From the NCBI RefSeq assembly GCF_002532535.1, contig NZ_NQWI01000009.1, positions 1 to 59,512 of the forward strand: a stretch of 59,512 bases of DNA, written 5' to 3'. Both the position numbers and the translations under genes were made by a program. The notes under the pieces were generated by a model. The model ran no database searches. It was not told the origin of the DNA and saw nothing but the letters and a program-made list of their open reading frames with translations. The DNA is from Candidatus Viridilinea mediisalina (GTDB lineage: Bacteria > Chloroflexota > Chloroflexia > Chloroflexales > Chloroflexaceae). Below, one piece after another: positions 44,227-53,230 of this stretch (its first letter is position 1; the number at the start of each line of letters is the position of its first letter).

Positions 44227-45621
44227 CTACTCCCCAAGCCCCAGTTCCTCCACCGCCGCGAGGATTTGTGGATCCTCATCGGGGTGCAGACGCCACCATT
44301 CGCCACCCACATGGCGATCAGGGATAACACCGCGATCTTCGATCATGGTGCCGTCCGGCAGGTGGTAGGCGAGTTCGGCCAGTAAGAGGCGCGAACCATC
44401 ATCAAAGTTGTAGCCAAAGAGATTCTCGGTGTTGCCCGCACTCGCTTCACCAACGATCCGTGCCCGCCCTAAAACCTGCATACCCGCCGCGAACATCTCA
44501 CCAGCACTGACCGTGCTTGGGCCAATCAGAACGGCCATTGGCATATCTTCTATGCCAGGGATGCTCTGTCCTTCGGGAATGCGCTGCTCTTCATAGCTTG
44601 CTCGCCCACTCGTGCTGCCAATGCTCCCACCGTCGTGGAACAGTGCAATCGTGTTGCGCATAAGGTGAACATAACCACCGGAATTGCCACGTACATCGAT
44701 GATCAGGCCGCGCAACCTACCTGAAGCCAAAAGTTCTTCCACCGTCTCGCGGGTCCGCGTATCGAGCGCGTCTACATAAAAGCTGGGGATTTCAATGAGG
44801 CCAATCTCGCCTCCAGGCAGCAAGCGCCCCCGCACCCGGTTGAACGCCTCACTCGCAACCGCTTCGCGTACCACTTCAACCTCGCGCGGCGCATCACTGC
44901 CTGTGCGTACCGTCAAATGCACGAAGGTGCCCGGTTCGCCTCGCACCGCCCCAATTGGCCCCTGGGGGCCAAAAGCCTCATCTTCGATGAAGGGAATACC
45001 ATTTACCTCCAAGATCAGATCACGCGCCATCAAGCCCGCCCGCTCGGCAGGAGCATCCGGCGCAACCATCAAGATCAGCCCCCCCTCCTCCACCGTCCGG
45101 ATCAAAGCCCCGATTCCTCCATAGCGCAACTCACCCCGAAATTCCGCCTGCTGACTAGCCACCTGCTGCGGCGACTCAAAGCGTGAATGATCGTCGCCCA
45201 AACTGGCGATCAATTCGCGCATCAGTTCATAAAATGCCTCAGGTGCCTCAGCAGCCAAAACCCGTGGCGTAAAAATTTCGCGCATCTCCTCCCAATCAAC
45301 CCCACGGAAATCCTCGTAGACATAGCGTTCATGGACGATTGTCCATGTACGCTCAAAGATCTGCTGGCGCTGCTCCGCACTTAGCGGCATAAGCGTCGGG
45401 GTTGGCTCCAACGGGATCGCCGTCGCTGTCGGCGGTTCCGGCGTGACCGTCGGCGTAGCTGTGGCCCTCAGTGTCGGACTCGGCGCTGGGCGCGGCGTGA
45501 CCGTCGGTGCGGGCGTAGCACTCGCTAAGGGTGACACCGCAATAACCTCGGGCTGCCTAGCACAGCCGAGTAGGAGCAAGACCCCAATTATCAATGTGAC
45601 ACTGAGTTGCAATGCTTTCAT
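44227..45621 (-). CDS. S41-family lipoprotein protease with PDZ domain
   Basis: The 464-residue protein has a lipoprotein signal (LLLLGC, Cys near residue 20), a Thr/Pro linker, a PDZ domain (APAERAGLMARDLILEVNG) and an S41 catalytic core. The active Ser lies in LIGPSTVSAGEMFAAG. The Lys of classical C-terminal processing proteases (GKG) is replaced here: VGEASAGNTENL. It fits the subgroup without that Lys, whose catalytic set is a Ser with other residues. It likely processes exported proteins. The ATG at 45621 is chosen to begin a lipoprotein signal; no strong ribosome site is seen. Confidence 0.85.
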   Translation of the reverse strand: MKALQLSVTLIIGVLLLLGCARQPEVIAVSPLASATPAPTVTPRPAPSPTLRATATPTVTPEPPTATAIPLEPTPTLMPLSAEQRQQIFERTWTIVHERYVYEDFRGVDWEEMREIFTPRVLAAEAPEAFYELMRELIASLGDDHSRFESPQQVASQQAEFRGELRYGGIGALIRTVEEGGLILMVAPDAPAERAGLMARDLILEVNGIPFIEDEAFGPQGPIGAVRGEPGTFVHLTVRTGSDAPREVEVVREAVASEAFNRVRGRLLPGGEIGLIEIPSFYVDALDTRTRETVEELLASGRLRGLIIDVRGNSGGYVHLMRNTIALFHDGGSIGSTSGRASYEEQRIPEGQSIPGIEDMPMAVLIGPSTVSAGEMFAAGMQVLGRARIVGEASAGNTENLFGYNFDDGSRLLLAELAYHLPDGTMIEDRGVIPDRHVGGEWWRLHPDEDPQILAAVEELGLGE

Positions 45622-45627
45622 GATGCA

Positions 45628-45662
45628 TGGCAGGGGTTGGGGGCTACGCCCCAACAACTATA
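45628..45662. repeat. Hairpin module near the S41 gene start
   Basis: GGTTGGGGGC-TAC-GCCCCCAACAAC, one of the recurring modules, lies just upstream of the S41 protease gene (minus strand), between it and the aminotransferase gene. Up to 45847 the gap shows only the direct repeat CCTATTTCCTATTTCCTGT and no gene. Confidence 0.6.
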
Positions 45663-45847
45663 GCCTTAGGATCAGCTAGGCTCTTCCAACCCGCTAAGGG
45701 GAATGTTTCATGGCACTTTACAGTTTGGAGGCATCCAAGGCATTCTGAAGCCTCAGCACTACTTTCCTATTTCCTATTTCCTGTATCCTTCCCTTAGTAT
45801 GATACCATCTCTAGAGTGCAGCGTACAAGTTCTAAAAGGTACCCACT

Positions 45848-47008
45848 ATGTCCAACACGCTCCCCGACATCCAACTCGTGGTTCGGCCTGGTATCGTCGA
45901 GTTGGGCTGGGGCCACCCTGATCCGGCCCTGTTGCCGGCGGATGGATTAGCGGCGGCGGCAGCATTGACCTTTGCCGCTCATGGACATTCCGCCCTAGCC
46001 TATGGGGCCGAGCAGGGGCCGGGGCGCTTGCTTACCGCCCTCTCTGAGCGCCTAGGCCGCCTTGAGGGGGTTACGCCACCCACCGAGCAACTCATGATTA
46101 CCGGCGGCACCTCACAAGCGCTCAATCTGCTCTGTGGCCAACTGAGTCGCCCCGGTGATGTGGTGCTGGTCGAAGCCCCAACCTACCATTTGGCGCTCCG
46201 CATCTTTGCCGATCATGGCCTGCGGGTCGTGGCAGTGCCCGGCGATGCCCAAGGTATGCATGTCGAGACCGCACGTACCCTTTTGCAAATCCTGCGCTCG
46301 CGTGGCGAACGGGTGGCCTTTCTCTATATCGTGAGTAATTTTGGCAACCCGACCGGCGCAAGCCTCGCGCCCGACCGCCGCTACGCCCTCGCTACCATGG
46401 CCCGCCATGAAGCGCTGATGGTGCTGGAAGATGATGCCTATGGCGAACTCTGGTACGATGCGCCACCCGCTCCGACCATCTACAATCTTATGCCCGCTGG
46501 CCCCATTGTGCGCCTCGGCAGTTTTGCGAAGGTCTTGGCCCCTGGCCTGCGCCTGGGCTGGATGCTTGCCGACCCGGCCCTCGTGCAACGCTGTGTGCGC
46601 TCCGGCATGCTCGATAGTGGCGGCTGTGTCAATCAGTTCACCGCCCACATGGTGGCCAGTTTTATCGCCCAAGGGCAACTCGATCAGCATATCACCAATG
46701 TGCGTAACCACTGGCGCGAGCGCCGCGATGCGATCCTCGCGGTGTTAGCACGCCAACTGCCCGCTGGCTGCACCTGGAACCCCATCCTCGGCGGCTTCTT
46801 CGTCTGGGTGCGTCTCCCGCCCCACCTCGACACCCAAGCCCTGCTGCCTCGCGCCGAAGCCGCTGGAGTGAGCTACCTACCTGGTGCACGCTTCTTCGCT
46901 GAGGGCAGCGGCCAACACTACCTGCGCCTCTCCTTTAGCCTCTTGCCCCCCCAAGCGCTTGAGCTTGGTGTGAAGCGCTTGGGGGCAGTTCTTCGTAAAG
47001 CTTGTTAG
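45848..47008 (+). CDS. PLP-dependent aminotransferase (class I/II fold)
   Basis: The 386-residue protein has the fold-type I pattern: YGAEQGPGRLLTALSERL, GGTSQALNLL for phosphate binding, SNFGNPTGASL, LEDDAYGELW with the PLP-ring Asp, and the Schiff-base Lys in GSFAKVLAPGLRLGW. It resembles the 2-aminoadipate/MocR-type subgroup but has no winged-helix domain at the N-terminus. Exchange of amino groups between an amino acid and a 2-oxo acid is certain in kind; the substrate is not. The gene stands alone between the S41 protease and the prepilin peptidase, to which it converges. Confidence 0.85.
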   Translation: MSNTLPDIQLVVRPGIVELGWGHPDPALLPADGLAAAAALTFAAHGHSALAYGAEQGPGRLLTALSERLGRLEGVTPPTEQLMITGGTSQALNLLCGQLSRPGDVVLVEAPTYHLALRIFADHGLRVVAVPGDAQGMHVETARTLLQILRSRGERVAFLYIVSNFGNPTGASLAPDRRYALATMARHEALMVLEDDAYGELWYDAPPAPTIYNLMPAGPIVRLGSFAKVLAPGLRLGWMLADPALVQRCVRSGMLDSGGCVNQFTAHMVASFIAQGQLDQHITNVRNHWRERRDAILAVLARQLPAGCTWNPILGGFFVWVRLPPHLDTQALLPRAEAAGVSYLPGARFFAEGSGQHYLRLSFSLLPPQALELGVKRLGAVLRKAC

Positions 47009-47014
47009 CAATTC

Positions 47015-47758
47015 CTATACTCCCATTCCCCCTAATGCAATGAAGAGCAAGACCCCCAAACAGAGATAGCTCCCATACGCAATGTAGGTCGGTGTGGGCC
47101 GTCCGGTGCGGCGTACCAGCAGGATGCCCGCCGAGACCACGCCCGCCATGGCCATGCCATAGAAGAGCGCTGTCCCAAGTTTGAGCATGCCAACCACCGC
47201 GCCAATAAAGATCGCAAGGTAGACATCGCCCAAGCCAAAGGGCACTGCGGTGGAAGGAAAGAGGACACGCGCCAGCAGATAGAAGAGCAGGAAGATAAAT
47301 CCGCCCAAGAGGGCCCCTAACAGCACATTGCGCCAATCCATGCCAACCAGCGGCCCGATGATCAATGCCAACAACGCAGCACCAAGGATGACAAAGGTGT
47401 AGATGTAGCGATGAATCCAGTCAATCGCGCCAGTGAGCAACAAGACCCCACAGACAAAGCTGAGATAGAAGAAAGCTGGCGTAAATTCATAGAGTTGGTA
47501 GAGCCGCAGGAGCATCAGGCCACTCAAGAGTTCTACCAGCGGGTGAATCCAGTGCAAACTGCGCCCATCACGCGCCCGCCCGCGCTGCAACAACCAGCCC
47601 ACCAGCGGCAACAGTTGCCACCAGAGCAACGCCTCACCCGTGCGGGTACAACGTGGCCAACCGAGCAACCTCCGTTCACGCGGCAGGCGCACAATCAAGA
47701 TGTTGAGCAACGTCCCGAAGCCGAGACCGATCAGGAAAAGAGCAGTTGAGGTTAGCAT
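47015..47758 (-). CDS. A24-family prepilin peptidase
   Basis: The 247-residue integral membrane aspartic protease has seven or eight helices. Two catalytic Asp residues are visible: one in LLTGAIDWIHRYIY and one in the GxGD motif FGLGDVYLA. It removes leader peptides of type IV pilins or related secreted proteins. The N-terminal cytoplasmic loop (RCTRTGEALLWW) lacks the zinc-binding pair of CxxC motifs found in full-length PilD, so it may not methylate, by inference. The ATG is close to the end of the pst operon, and no pilin gene is seen nearby. Confidence 0.85.
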   Translation of the reverse strand: MLTSTALFLIGLGFGTLLNILIVRLPRERRLLGWPRCTRTGEALLWWQLLPLVGWLLQRGRARDGRSLHWIHPLVELLSGLMLLRLYQLYEFTPAFFYLSFVCGVLLLTGAIDWIHRYIYTFVILGAALLALIIGPLVGMDWRNVLLGALLGGFIFLLFYLLARVLFPSTAVPFGLGDVYLAIFIGAVVGMLKLGTALFYGMAMAGVVSAGILLVRRTGRPTPTYIAYGSYLCLGVLLFIALGGMGV

Positions 47759-47778
47759 AGCTCCCTAATTGTACCATC

Positions 47779-48531
47779 TTACCCAATTTCACGCGCCAAA
47801 TATGCTTGGCTCAAGCTGTGTTGCGGATGCTGGAAGAAGGCCGCTGCTGGCCCATGTTCAACCACTTCGCCTAGCCACATAAAGACCACATAGTCCGCAA
47901 GGCGCCGCGCCTGCTCAATGTCGTGGGTCACCATCACCAGGGTATACCGCTGGCGGAGGCTGCTCAGGAGTTCCTCAATCCCCCGTGCCGCAATCGGATC
48001 AAGCGAGGCGGTAGATTCATCGCAGAGCAGCACTGCCGGCTGTATCGCCAGCGCACGGGCCAGGCAGAGCCGCTGCTGCTGCCCTACCGAGAGCTTGTGG
48101 GCCGATTCTTTGAGCCGGTGGCCGACTTCATCCCAGAGCCGCGCTGCTTTCAGGCTGTCGGTGACCAGTTGGGCCAGTTGCCTACCACGCGCCAGGCCGT
48201 GGATCCGCGGCCCATAGGCGACATTATCATAGATTGACATTGGCAGTGGGAAGGGTTTCTGTGCCAACATGCCAACTTGGGTGCGTACTTCGGTGACATC
48301 TACCTGCTTGCCGTAGATCGCGGCACCATCAATCAAGATTTGACCAGTAATCCGTACATGCTCGTTCAAATCGAGCAGCCGATTGATACTCTTCAGTAGC
48401 GTTGATTTACCGCACCCGGAAGGGCCAATGATCGCGGTGATCTGACCGTCGGGCAGATCAAGGTTAATCTCGCGCAACGCATGGGTATTGCCATACCAGA
48501 TGTTTAGCTTGCGGATGGCGATGCCTGGCAT
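47779..48531 (-). CDS. pstB: Phosphate ABC transporter ATP-binding protein
   Basis: The 250-residue protein has the Walker [10 protein letters not shown], the Q-loop [21 protein letters not shown] (typical of PstB), the signature LSVGQQQR, Walker [12 protein letters not shown] and the switch His in [10 protein letters not shown] hydrolysis drives phosphate uptake through PstA and PstC. The signature has Val where most ABC proteins have Gly (LSGGQ), an odd substitution that could alter ATPase coupling. AGGAG lies before the ATG at 48531. It is the last gene of pstSCAB; phoU is not in the window. Confidence 0.93.
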   Translation of the reverse strand: MPGIAIRKLNIWYGNTHALREINLDLPDGQITAIIGPSGCGKSTLLKSINRLLDLNEHVRITGQILIDGAAIYGKQVDVTEVRTQVGMLAQKPFPLPMSIYDNVAYGPRIHGLARGRQLAQLVTDSLKAARLWDEVGHRLKESAHKLSVGQQQRLCLARALAIQPAVLLCDESTASLDPIAARGIEELLSSLRQRYTLVMVTHDIEQARRLADYVVFMWLGEVVEHGPAAAFFQHPQHSLSQAYLAREIG

Positions 48532-48551
48532 AGACGTGCTCCTTTGGCACC

Positions 48552-49406
48552 TCAACGAATCACATGTTTGCCCACATGGTGCAGGAAGAAATAGCCTAGC
48601 ATGCCAAAGGTTAACACAATTGCGGTCAGGATCAGTGCCGCCGCATAGGCCCGCGCTTGAACTTCCGGGAAGGGGGTGGCCAGTTGAAAGAAGATCACAA
48701 GTGGCAACGAAGCGACAGGTTGGAAGAGTGAACTGGGCATCGAACTGGTAAAGCCTGCGGTGAAGAGTACCGCCGCCCCATCGCCGAGCGCACGCTCAAA
48801 GGCCAAAAAGAGGCCCGCCAACAGCCCCGGCATGGTTTGGCGCAGCAGCATAATGCTCAATTCAAGCCGCGTTGTGCCTAAAGCCAACGTCGTCTCGCTC
48901 AGTTCATGGGGCACAAGGCGCACGACCTCATCGAAGGTACGGGCCAAAATGGGCACAATGACGAGGGCCAGGGCAATGGTCCCAGCCAACAATGAGGTGC
49001 GTAGCCCCAAGGCCAGCAGCAATCCCAAGATAAAGACGCCAAAGACGATACTGGGCATGCCCCAGAGAATATTTAAGACCAGGCGCACCATTTCTGCCGT
49101 CTTGCTGCCACGCCCATAGGTGTTGATATAGAGAACCACCGGCACCGCAATTAGCAGCGCCAGCAGCGTAGCCCCCGTAGCAAGATAGAGCGAACCAAGC
49201 AGCGCATGTAAAATCCCACCACCCCCGCCCAGATAAAACCCCGCTGAGGGTGGCTGGCTCACCATCTCCCAACTGAGCGCGGCCCAACCACGGCTGGTGA
49301 TCGTAAACAGGATCGATCCCAAACCAACCACCGCGATCAATAATGCCAAGCGCATCAGCCAGATGAAACAGCCCTCTTCCAACTTGCGCCACTGTTTGCG
49401 CCTCAT
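48552..49406 (-). CDS. pstA: Phosphate ABC transporter permease
   Basis: The 284-residue membrane protein has about six helices and the ABC-permease EAA-like segment [20 protein letters not shown], which docks with PstB. It forms the channel together with PstC. The ATG overlaps the pstC stop (ATGA), so translation is coupled; a longer start to 49448 adds residues with no support. Confidence 0.93.
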   Translation of the reverse strand: MRRKQWRKLEEGCFIWLMRLALLIAVVGLGSILFTITSRGWAALSWEMVSQPPSAGFYLGGGGGILHALLGSLYLATGATLLALLIAVPVVLYINTYGRGSKTAEMVRLVLNILWGMPSIVFGVFILGLLLALGLRTSLLAGTIALALVIVPILARTFDEVVRLVPHELSETTLALGTTRLELSIMLLRQTMPGLLAGLFLAFERALGDGAAVLFTAGFTSSMPSSLFQPVASLPLVIFFQLATPFPEVQARAYAAALILTAIVLTFGMLGYFFLHHVGKHVIR

Positions 49407-50401
49407 GCTTCGCCCCCTCGCTTGAGCCGCCGGGTCAGAAAGAGCCACGCCCCCAGATTAAAGCTTACCACCACCAGCAAGAGTACCAACCCAGCGCCCA
49501 TCAAAGCACTCTCGTAGAGCGGCACCGACATCATTTCGCCATAATTGTTGGCAATCAGGGCCGCCAAGGTATAACTGCCATCAAAGATCGAACCTGGCAT
49601 GCGCGGCACATTGCCAACCACCATCAAGACCGCGAGGGTTTCACCAAAGGCCCGCGAAAAGCCGAGTACAACCGCAGCCACGACGCCAGGCAAACCTGCA
49701 CGCAGCAGCGTCACCTTCGTAACCTCCCAGCGGGTTGCACCCAAGGCAAAGAGCGCCTCGCGCAATTCGCGTGGCACCGCCCGCAACACCTCTTCGGTGA
49801 TGGTCACAATAATGGGATAGACCATAAGGCTCAATACCAGCCCAGCGGCAGCAATACTATAGCCCGATGGATTGGTATTGGCAAAGCATGAGCAATATGC
49901 TGCCAAGTTGCGATCCGCCCAAGGCGCAAGCTCATTGCGTACAAACGGCACCACCACCAGCACCCCCCAGAGCCCATAAACCACTGGCGGAATCCCGGCC
50001 AGCAGATCGGTCACTGGCTTGAAGAATAGCCGTGCGCGACTGGTCATATATTCGGCCAGATAGATCCCACTGAGAATCGCCAAGGGCACCGCCACCAGCA
50101 TCGCCACCAGCGTCACCGCAATGGTTCCAACGATAAAGGGGGCCATGCCAAACAACCCGCGCATCGGCTGCCAAGTGGTTGAGAAGAGCAATTCGGGCAC
50201 ACTCGCACGCTCCAGAATCGGCAGCGCCCGCAGCAGCAGCACCCCCCCAATTGCAAGCAACAGCCCCAAAAGCGACCATGCCAACGCCCCCATAATGGCT
50301 TGGCCGATCCGATCTTGCCAACGGCGCATGCGATGATGCATGCTATCTACCCGCAACCCAGCAGGTTGTGAAGCGTTCCTTGGTTCTTGCTGGCGATCCA
50401 T
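49403..50401 (-). CDS. pstC: Phosphate ABC transporter permease
   Basis: The 332-residue membrane protein has about six helices and the EAA-type loop RELREALFALGATRWEVTKV. It pairs with PstA. The true start is the ATG at 50401 (MDRQQEPRNASQ). The open frame runs on through the octamer array to 50962, but that part only encodes repeated charged residues (REDAKTRGHEDARA type). The 0.5-kb array lies between it and pstS, so the operon is physically interrupted. Confidence 0.93.
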   Translation of the reverse strand: MDRQQEPRNASQPAGLRVDSMHHRMRRWQDRIGQAIMGALAWSLLGLLLAIGGVLLLRALPILERASVPELLFSTTWQPMRGLFGMAPFIVGTIAVTLVAMLVAVPLAILSGIYLAEYMTSRARLFFKPVTDLLAGIPPVVYGLWGVLVVVPFVRNELAPWADRNLAAYCSCFANTNPSGYSIAAAGLVLSLMVYPIIVTITEEVLRAVPRELREALFALGATRWEVTKVTLLRAGLPGVVAAVVLGFSRAFGETLAVLMVVGNVPRMPGSIFDGSYTLAALIANNYGEMMSVPLYESALMGAGLVLLLVVVSFNLGAWLFLTRRLKRGGEA

Positions 50402-50432
50402 GCGCCTGGACTCTTTCCACCTTGCGAGGATG

Positions 50433-50927
50433 CGGGATGCGAGGCGAGGATGCGGGAGGCGAGGATGCGAGGCGAGGATGCGGGAGGCGAGGATGCGGGA
50501 GGCGTTGGCTTCGCGCCTTCGCGTCTTCGTGCCCTCGCGCCTTCGCGTCTTCGCGTCTTCGCGCCCTCGCGTCTTCGTGCCCTCGCGTCTTCGCGTCTTC
50601 GCGTCTTCGCGTCTTCGCGTCTTCGCGTCTTCGCGCCCTTGCGCCCTCGCGTCTTCGTGCCCTCGCGTCTTCGCGTCTTCGCGCCCTCGCGTCTTCGTGC
50701 CCTCGCGTCTTCGTGCCCTCGCGCCTTCGCATCTTCGCGTCTTCGCGCCCTCGCGTCTTCGCGCCTTCGCGTCTTCGCGTCTTCGTGCCCTCGCGTCTTC
50801 GCGCCCTCGCGCCCTCGCGTCTTCGTGCCCTCGCGTCTTCGCGTCTTCGCGCCCTCGCGTCTTCGTGCCCTCGCGTCTTCGCGTCTTCGCGCCCTCGCGT
50901 CTTCGTGCCCTCGCGTCTTCGCGTCCC
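50433..50927. repeat. 0.5-kb octamer array within the pst operon
   Basis: On the plus strand a purine-rich block (GAGGATGC, GGGAGGC; to about 50511) is followed by about fifty pyrimidine-rich 8-bp units (CTTCGCGT, CCTCGCGT, CTTCGTGC, CTTCGCGC). The period is 8 bp and variants differ at fixed positions. The right edge touches the pstS stop codon (50928). The two blocks are roughly complementary. Because 8 is not a multiple of 3, all frames stay open through it, producing spurious long frames on both strands. Confidence 0.9.
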
Positions 50928-51911
50928 CTACGGTGCAGGCAGCAACGCCAACCCCTCCTCAACCATGGCAGGACTCAGGCGCACAAAACCAGCCGCTTCC
51001 ACCAACGTCTGTCCCTCAGTCAGCATCCAACGGTAGAACGCCGCAATCTCCGCCGAAGGTGGCCCTTTCGTCACCAAGTAGAGCGGGCGTGCTGGGGGGG
51101 AGGGGTAGCGTTCTGCAGCCACCGCTTGATTCAATACCAAGCGGTCGGCGTAGAAATCCTCATCAGCAGTGATCGTGCCATCGCCATTCAGATCAAGCGG
51201 AACGACCCGCAGCCCCTCAATCTGTTGGTTCGTAGCCATATTGTAGGCAAAGACAATATTATTAAACCCAATGCCATACACATCCTGGCGCACCGCCTCA
51301 GCCAGCCCGGGGTCACCATTGACCGCAATACCCAACAGTTCCTCCTGGCTACTACCACCAAGAAAGAGCGACCAGACCTCAGCAGCGCCACTCGCATCGG
51401 AGCGGGTATAGACCGTGATGCGCGTGGGATCATCATTCCCAAGCAATTGCCCCCACGTCGTAAACTCCTCGTGCAGCCACAGTGCTGCCGCCCGCTCAGG
51501 CGTCAACCCGGTAGCCAAAAGCTCTTCCAAATGCGGATTATGGGCATTGACCGTAGCCACAACCGCATCAACCGCAGCGGGCATCAGAAAAGCCCCTTGG
51601 TGCAACTCCTCCTGCCGCACGGGCCGCGAAAGCAACGCAAGATCAGCCACACCCGTCAGCATATCCGCCATACCCTTCCCGGCACCACCACCCTGCAGAT
51701 CAAAGGTAACATGGGGATACTGCTGGCTATACGCCTCAGCCCAGACCGCCATCATCGGAAAGAGCGCAAAGGCCCCAGAGACGCGCAGCGTCACAGGTGG
51801 CTTTGCATCCAGCGCATCACCCGGCGCTGGTTGGGCCGCTTGGCTACAGGCAACCAAGAGCAACAAACATAGGCTAAAGAGCATGAGCAAACGCGAGCAA
51901 CAGCGGATCAT
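50928..51911 (-). CDS. pstS: Phosphate-binding lipoprotein of the Pst transporter
   Basis: The 327-residue protein has a lipobox (LLLLVACS; Cys near residue 22) and the periplasmic-binding fold of PstS: SGAFALFPMMAVW, GGGAGKGMADM and YTRSDASGAAEVW mark the phosphate pocket. Near residue 245 lies an insertion with the perfect EF-hand loop DLNGDGTITADE, followed by DFYADRL; calcium binding is likely. It captures phosphate outside the membrane for PstCA. Possible repeats (TCTGAA twice) lie upstream but are too weak to call a Pho box. Confidence 0.92.
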   Translation of the reverse strand: MIRCCSRLLMLFSLCLLLLVACSQAAQPAPGDALDAKPPVTLRVSGAFALFPMMAVWAEAYSQQYPHVTFDLQGGGAGKGMADMLTGVADLALLSRPVRQEELHQGAFLMPAAVDAVVATVNAHNPHLEELLATGLTPERAAALWLHEEFTTWGQLLGNDDPTRITVYTRSDASGAAEVWSLFLGGSSQEELLGIAVNGDPGLAEAVRQDVYGIGFNNIVFAYNMATNQQIEGLRVVPLDLNGDGTITADEDFYADRLVLNQAVAAERYPSPPARPLYLVTKGPPSAEIAAFYRWMLTEGQTLVEAAGFVRLSPAMVEEGLALLPAP

Positions 51912-52069
51912 CAGAGGAGCCTTGCTTCTGGGAGGATTTCAGAGAAGAATTCAGAAGAAAAATCTCAGCTTGATGGATATGGTTTCAGGCTACGTTCAAC
52001 TGTCACTTGGTGGGCACGCAACAAAACCATGATTATCCTATTTTGGGATATTTCTTAAATCATGTCAAC

Positions 52070-53230
52070 ATGCGTTCTATGAACACCATGCATGACTCAC
52101 GCTATACAAAAATCATCGAGTCCTTACGAGAAATCCGTCGCAGGCAGAATATAACCCAGAGCGAACTTGCACAGCGGCTAGGTCAACACCAATCTTACAT
52201 TGCAAAAGTTGAAGGACTAGAACGTCGCTTAGACATCTTGGAACTTCTCGACTGGCTTGACGCACTACATTATGATCGGCAACAGTTCTTCTTTGAACTA
52301 GGCTGGATTGACCAATTGAAGGAAAGAAATATTAATACACCCGTTCCTATTCGAGGAGTTGTGGAAGAAGCTGAGAAAGGAATTTTTCTGATACTCGCTT
52401 GGCAGGATCAAAAGTTTAAAGTATTCCTTGAAGGTATTACCAGTGAACAGTATAATAAAGTAGAGCAGAAAATATCGCAACTGTTTGGGAAATTAAACCA
52501 CTCAAAAGCAATGAAAAATCGTGAAGCCATTGCACAAGCTCTAGAGTACGCAGTTAATGAACTGCCTCGCCTTAATCCTAGTGATATTTATCAACACATA
52601 ATCTACCGTCTATATTTGCGGGAGTATAAGAAATCAAAACCTGAGCAGAGTTGGGTTCGTGCTGGTGGTGAAGCAATGGAGTTATTTATCGAACAAAGGT
52701 ACAGGGATATACTAGCAGAGAACAATGTTAGTCTTAAAGCCTTGCTCTCAAGGGAAGCTAAAGCAGATGCTTTGCAACAAATGGGATTGGCTGGTCTAGT
52801 AGGTGACTCAAAGCTTGATTTGGTCTTAGTGGGTAATCATAACGGTAGAAACATTGTGTTTGGAGGAGTTCATAGTAAGGCTTCTCTTGCTGAAAGAGTA
52901 TCGGACGATGTGCCTTGTAGCCGCGCAATGATGCAAAAGGGGTATGCTAGCATACTTTACACCTTTGACTCGAAATCATTTCCTCCTCCTCACGGAGATT
53001 TAGTCAATCGAGGAGAATTAGGTAGTCACGATTTCCCCTCCGATAAGCGGAGGTACATTGAAGATCATGGAGACTTTGATACCTGCTTCTCCTACAATTT
53101 ACGAACGAATCCTAGTATTCATCCAACAAGAAGCTCAAAAAGAATCTACGTCTCTTCATTAGAGAGAGATGTAGATCTTTTCCCGAAATACGTTATTGAA
53201 AGATGGTTTAATTTTAAGTCAAAGCTCTAG
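52070..53230 (+). CDS. XRE-type helix-turn-helix fused to a BsaWI-like restriction endonuclease
   Basis: The 386-residue protein has an N-terminal helix-turn-helix (IRRRQNITQSELAQRLGQHQ, SYIAKVEG) in residues 10-60. The remainder resembles the CCGG-family of type II endonucleases. GDSKLDLVLVG provides the Asp, and GGVHSKASLAERVSDDVP carries a SxK-and-ER motif of the PD-(D/E)XK fold. BsaWI (WCCGGW) is the family I would match it to. The base composition is clearly AT-rich relative to neighbours. A start at 52079 or 52088 is equally possible, since no ribosome site is clear. The fused helix-turn-helix might replace a separate C protein. Confidence 0.65.
   Translation: MRSMNTMHDSRYTKIIESLREIRRRQNITQSELAQRLGQHQSYIAKVEGLERRLDILELLDWLDALHYDRQQFFFELGWIDQLKERNINTPVPIRGVVEEAEKGIFLILAWQDQKFKVFLEGITSEQYNKVEQKISQLFGKLNHSKAMKNREAIAQALEYAVNELPRLNPSDIYQHIIYRLYLREYKKSKPEQSWVRAGGEAMELFIEQRYRDILAENNVSLKALLSREAKADALQQMGLAGLVGDSKLDLVLVGNHNGRNIVFGGVHSKASLAERVSDDVPCSRAMMQKGYASILYTFDSKSFPPPHGDLVNRGELGSHDFPSDKRRYIEDHGDFDTCFSYNLRTNPSIHPTRSSKRIYVSSLERDVDLFPKYVIERWFNFKSKL

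Noticed and set aside
44227-45621. Assigning classical CtpA function
   Set aside because: The Lys of the GKG motif is absent, so only S41 family membership is claimed.
50433-50927. Array considered as CRISPR
   Set aside because: It has an 8-bp period, no spacers of constant length and no cas genes.
50340-51872. Long open frames on both strands through the octamer array and the antisense of pstS
   Set aside because: They consist of translated 8-bp repeats (all frames stay open) followed by antisense of a well-supported gene.
51912-52069. Pho box upstream of pstS
   Set aside because: Only two TCTGAA words lie in the gap and the spacing is not convincing.
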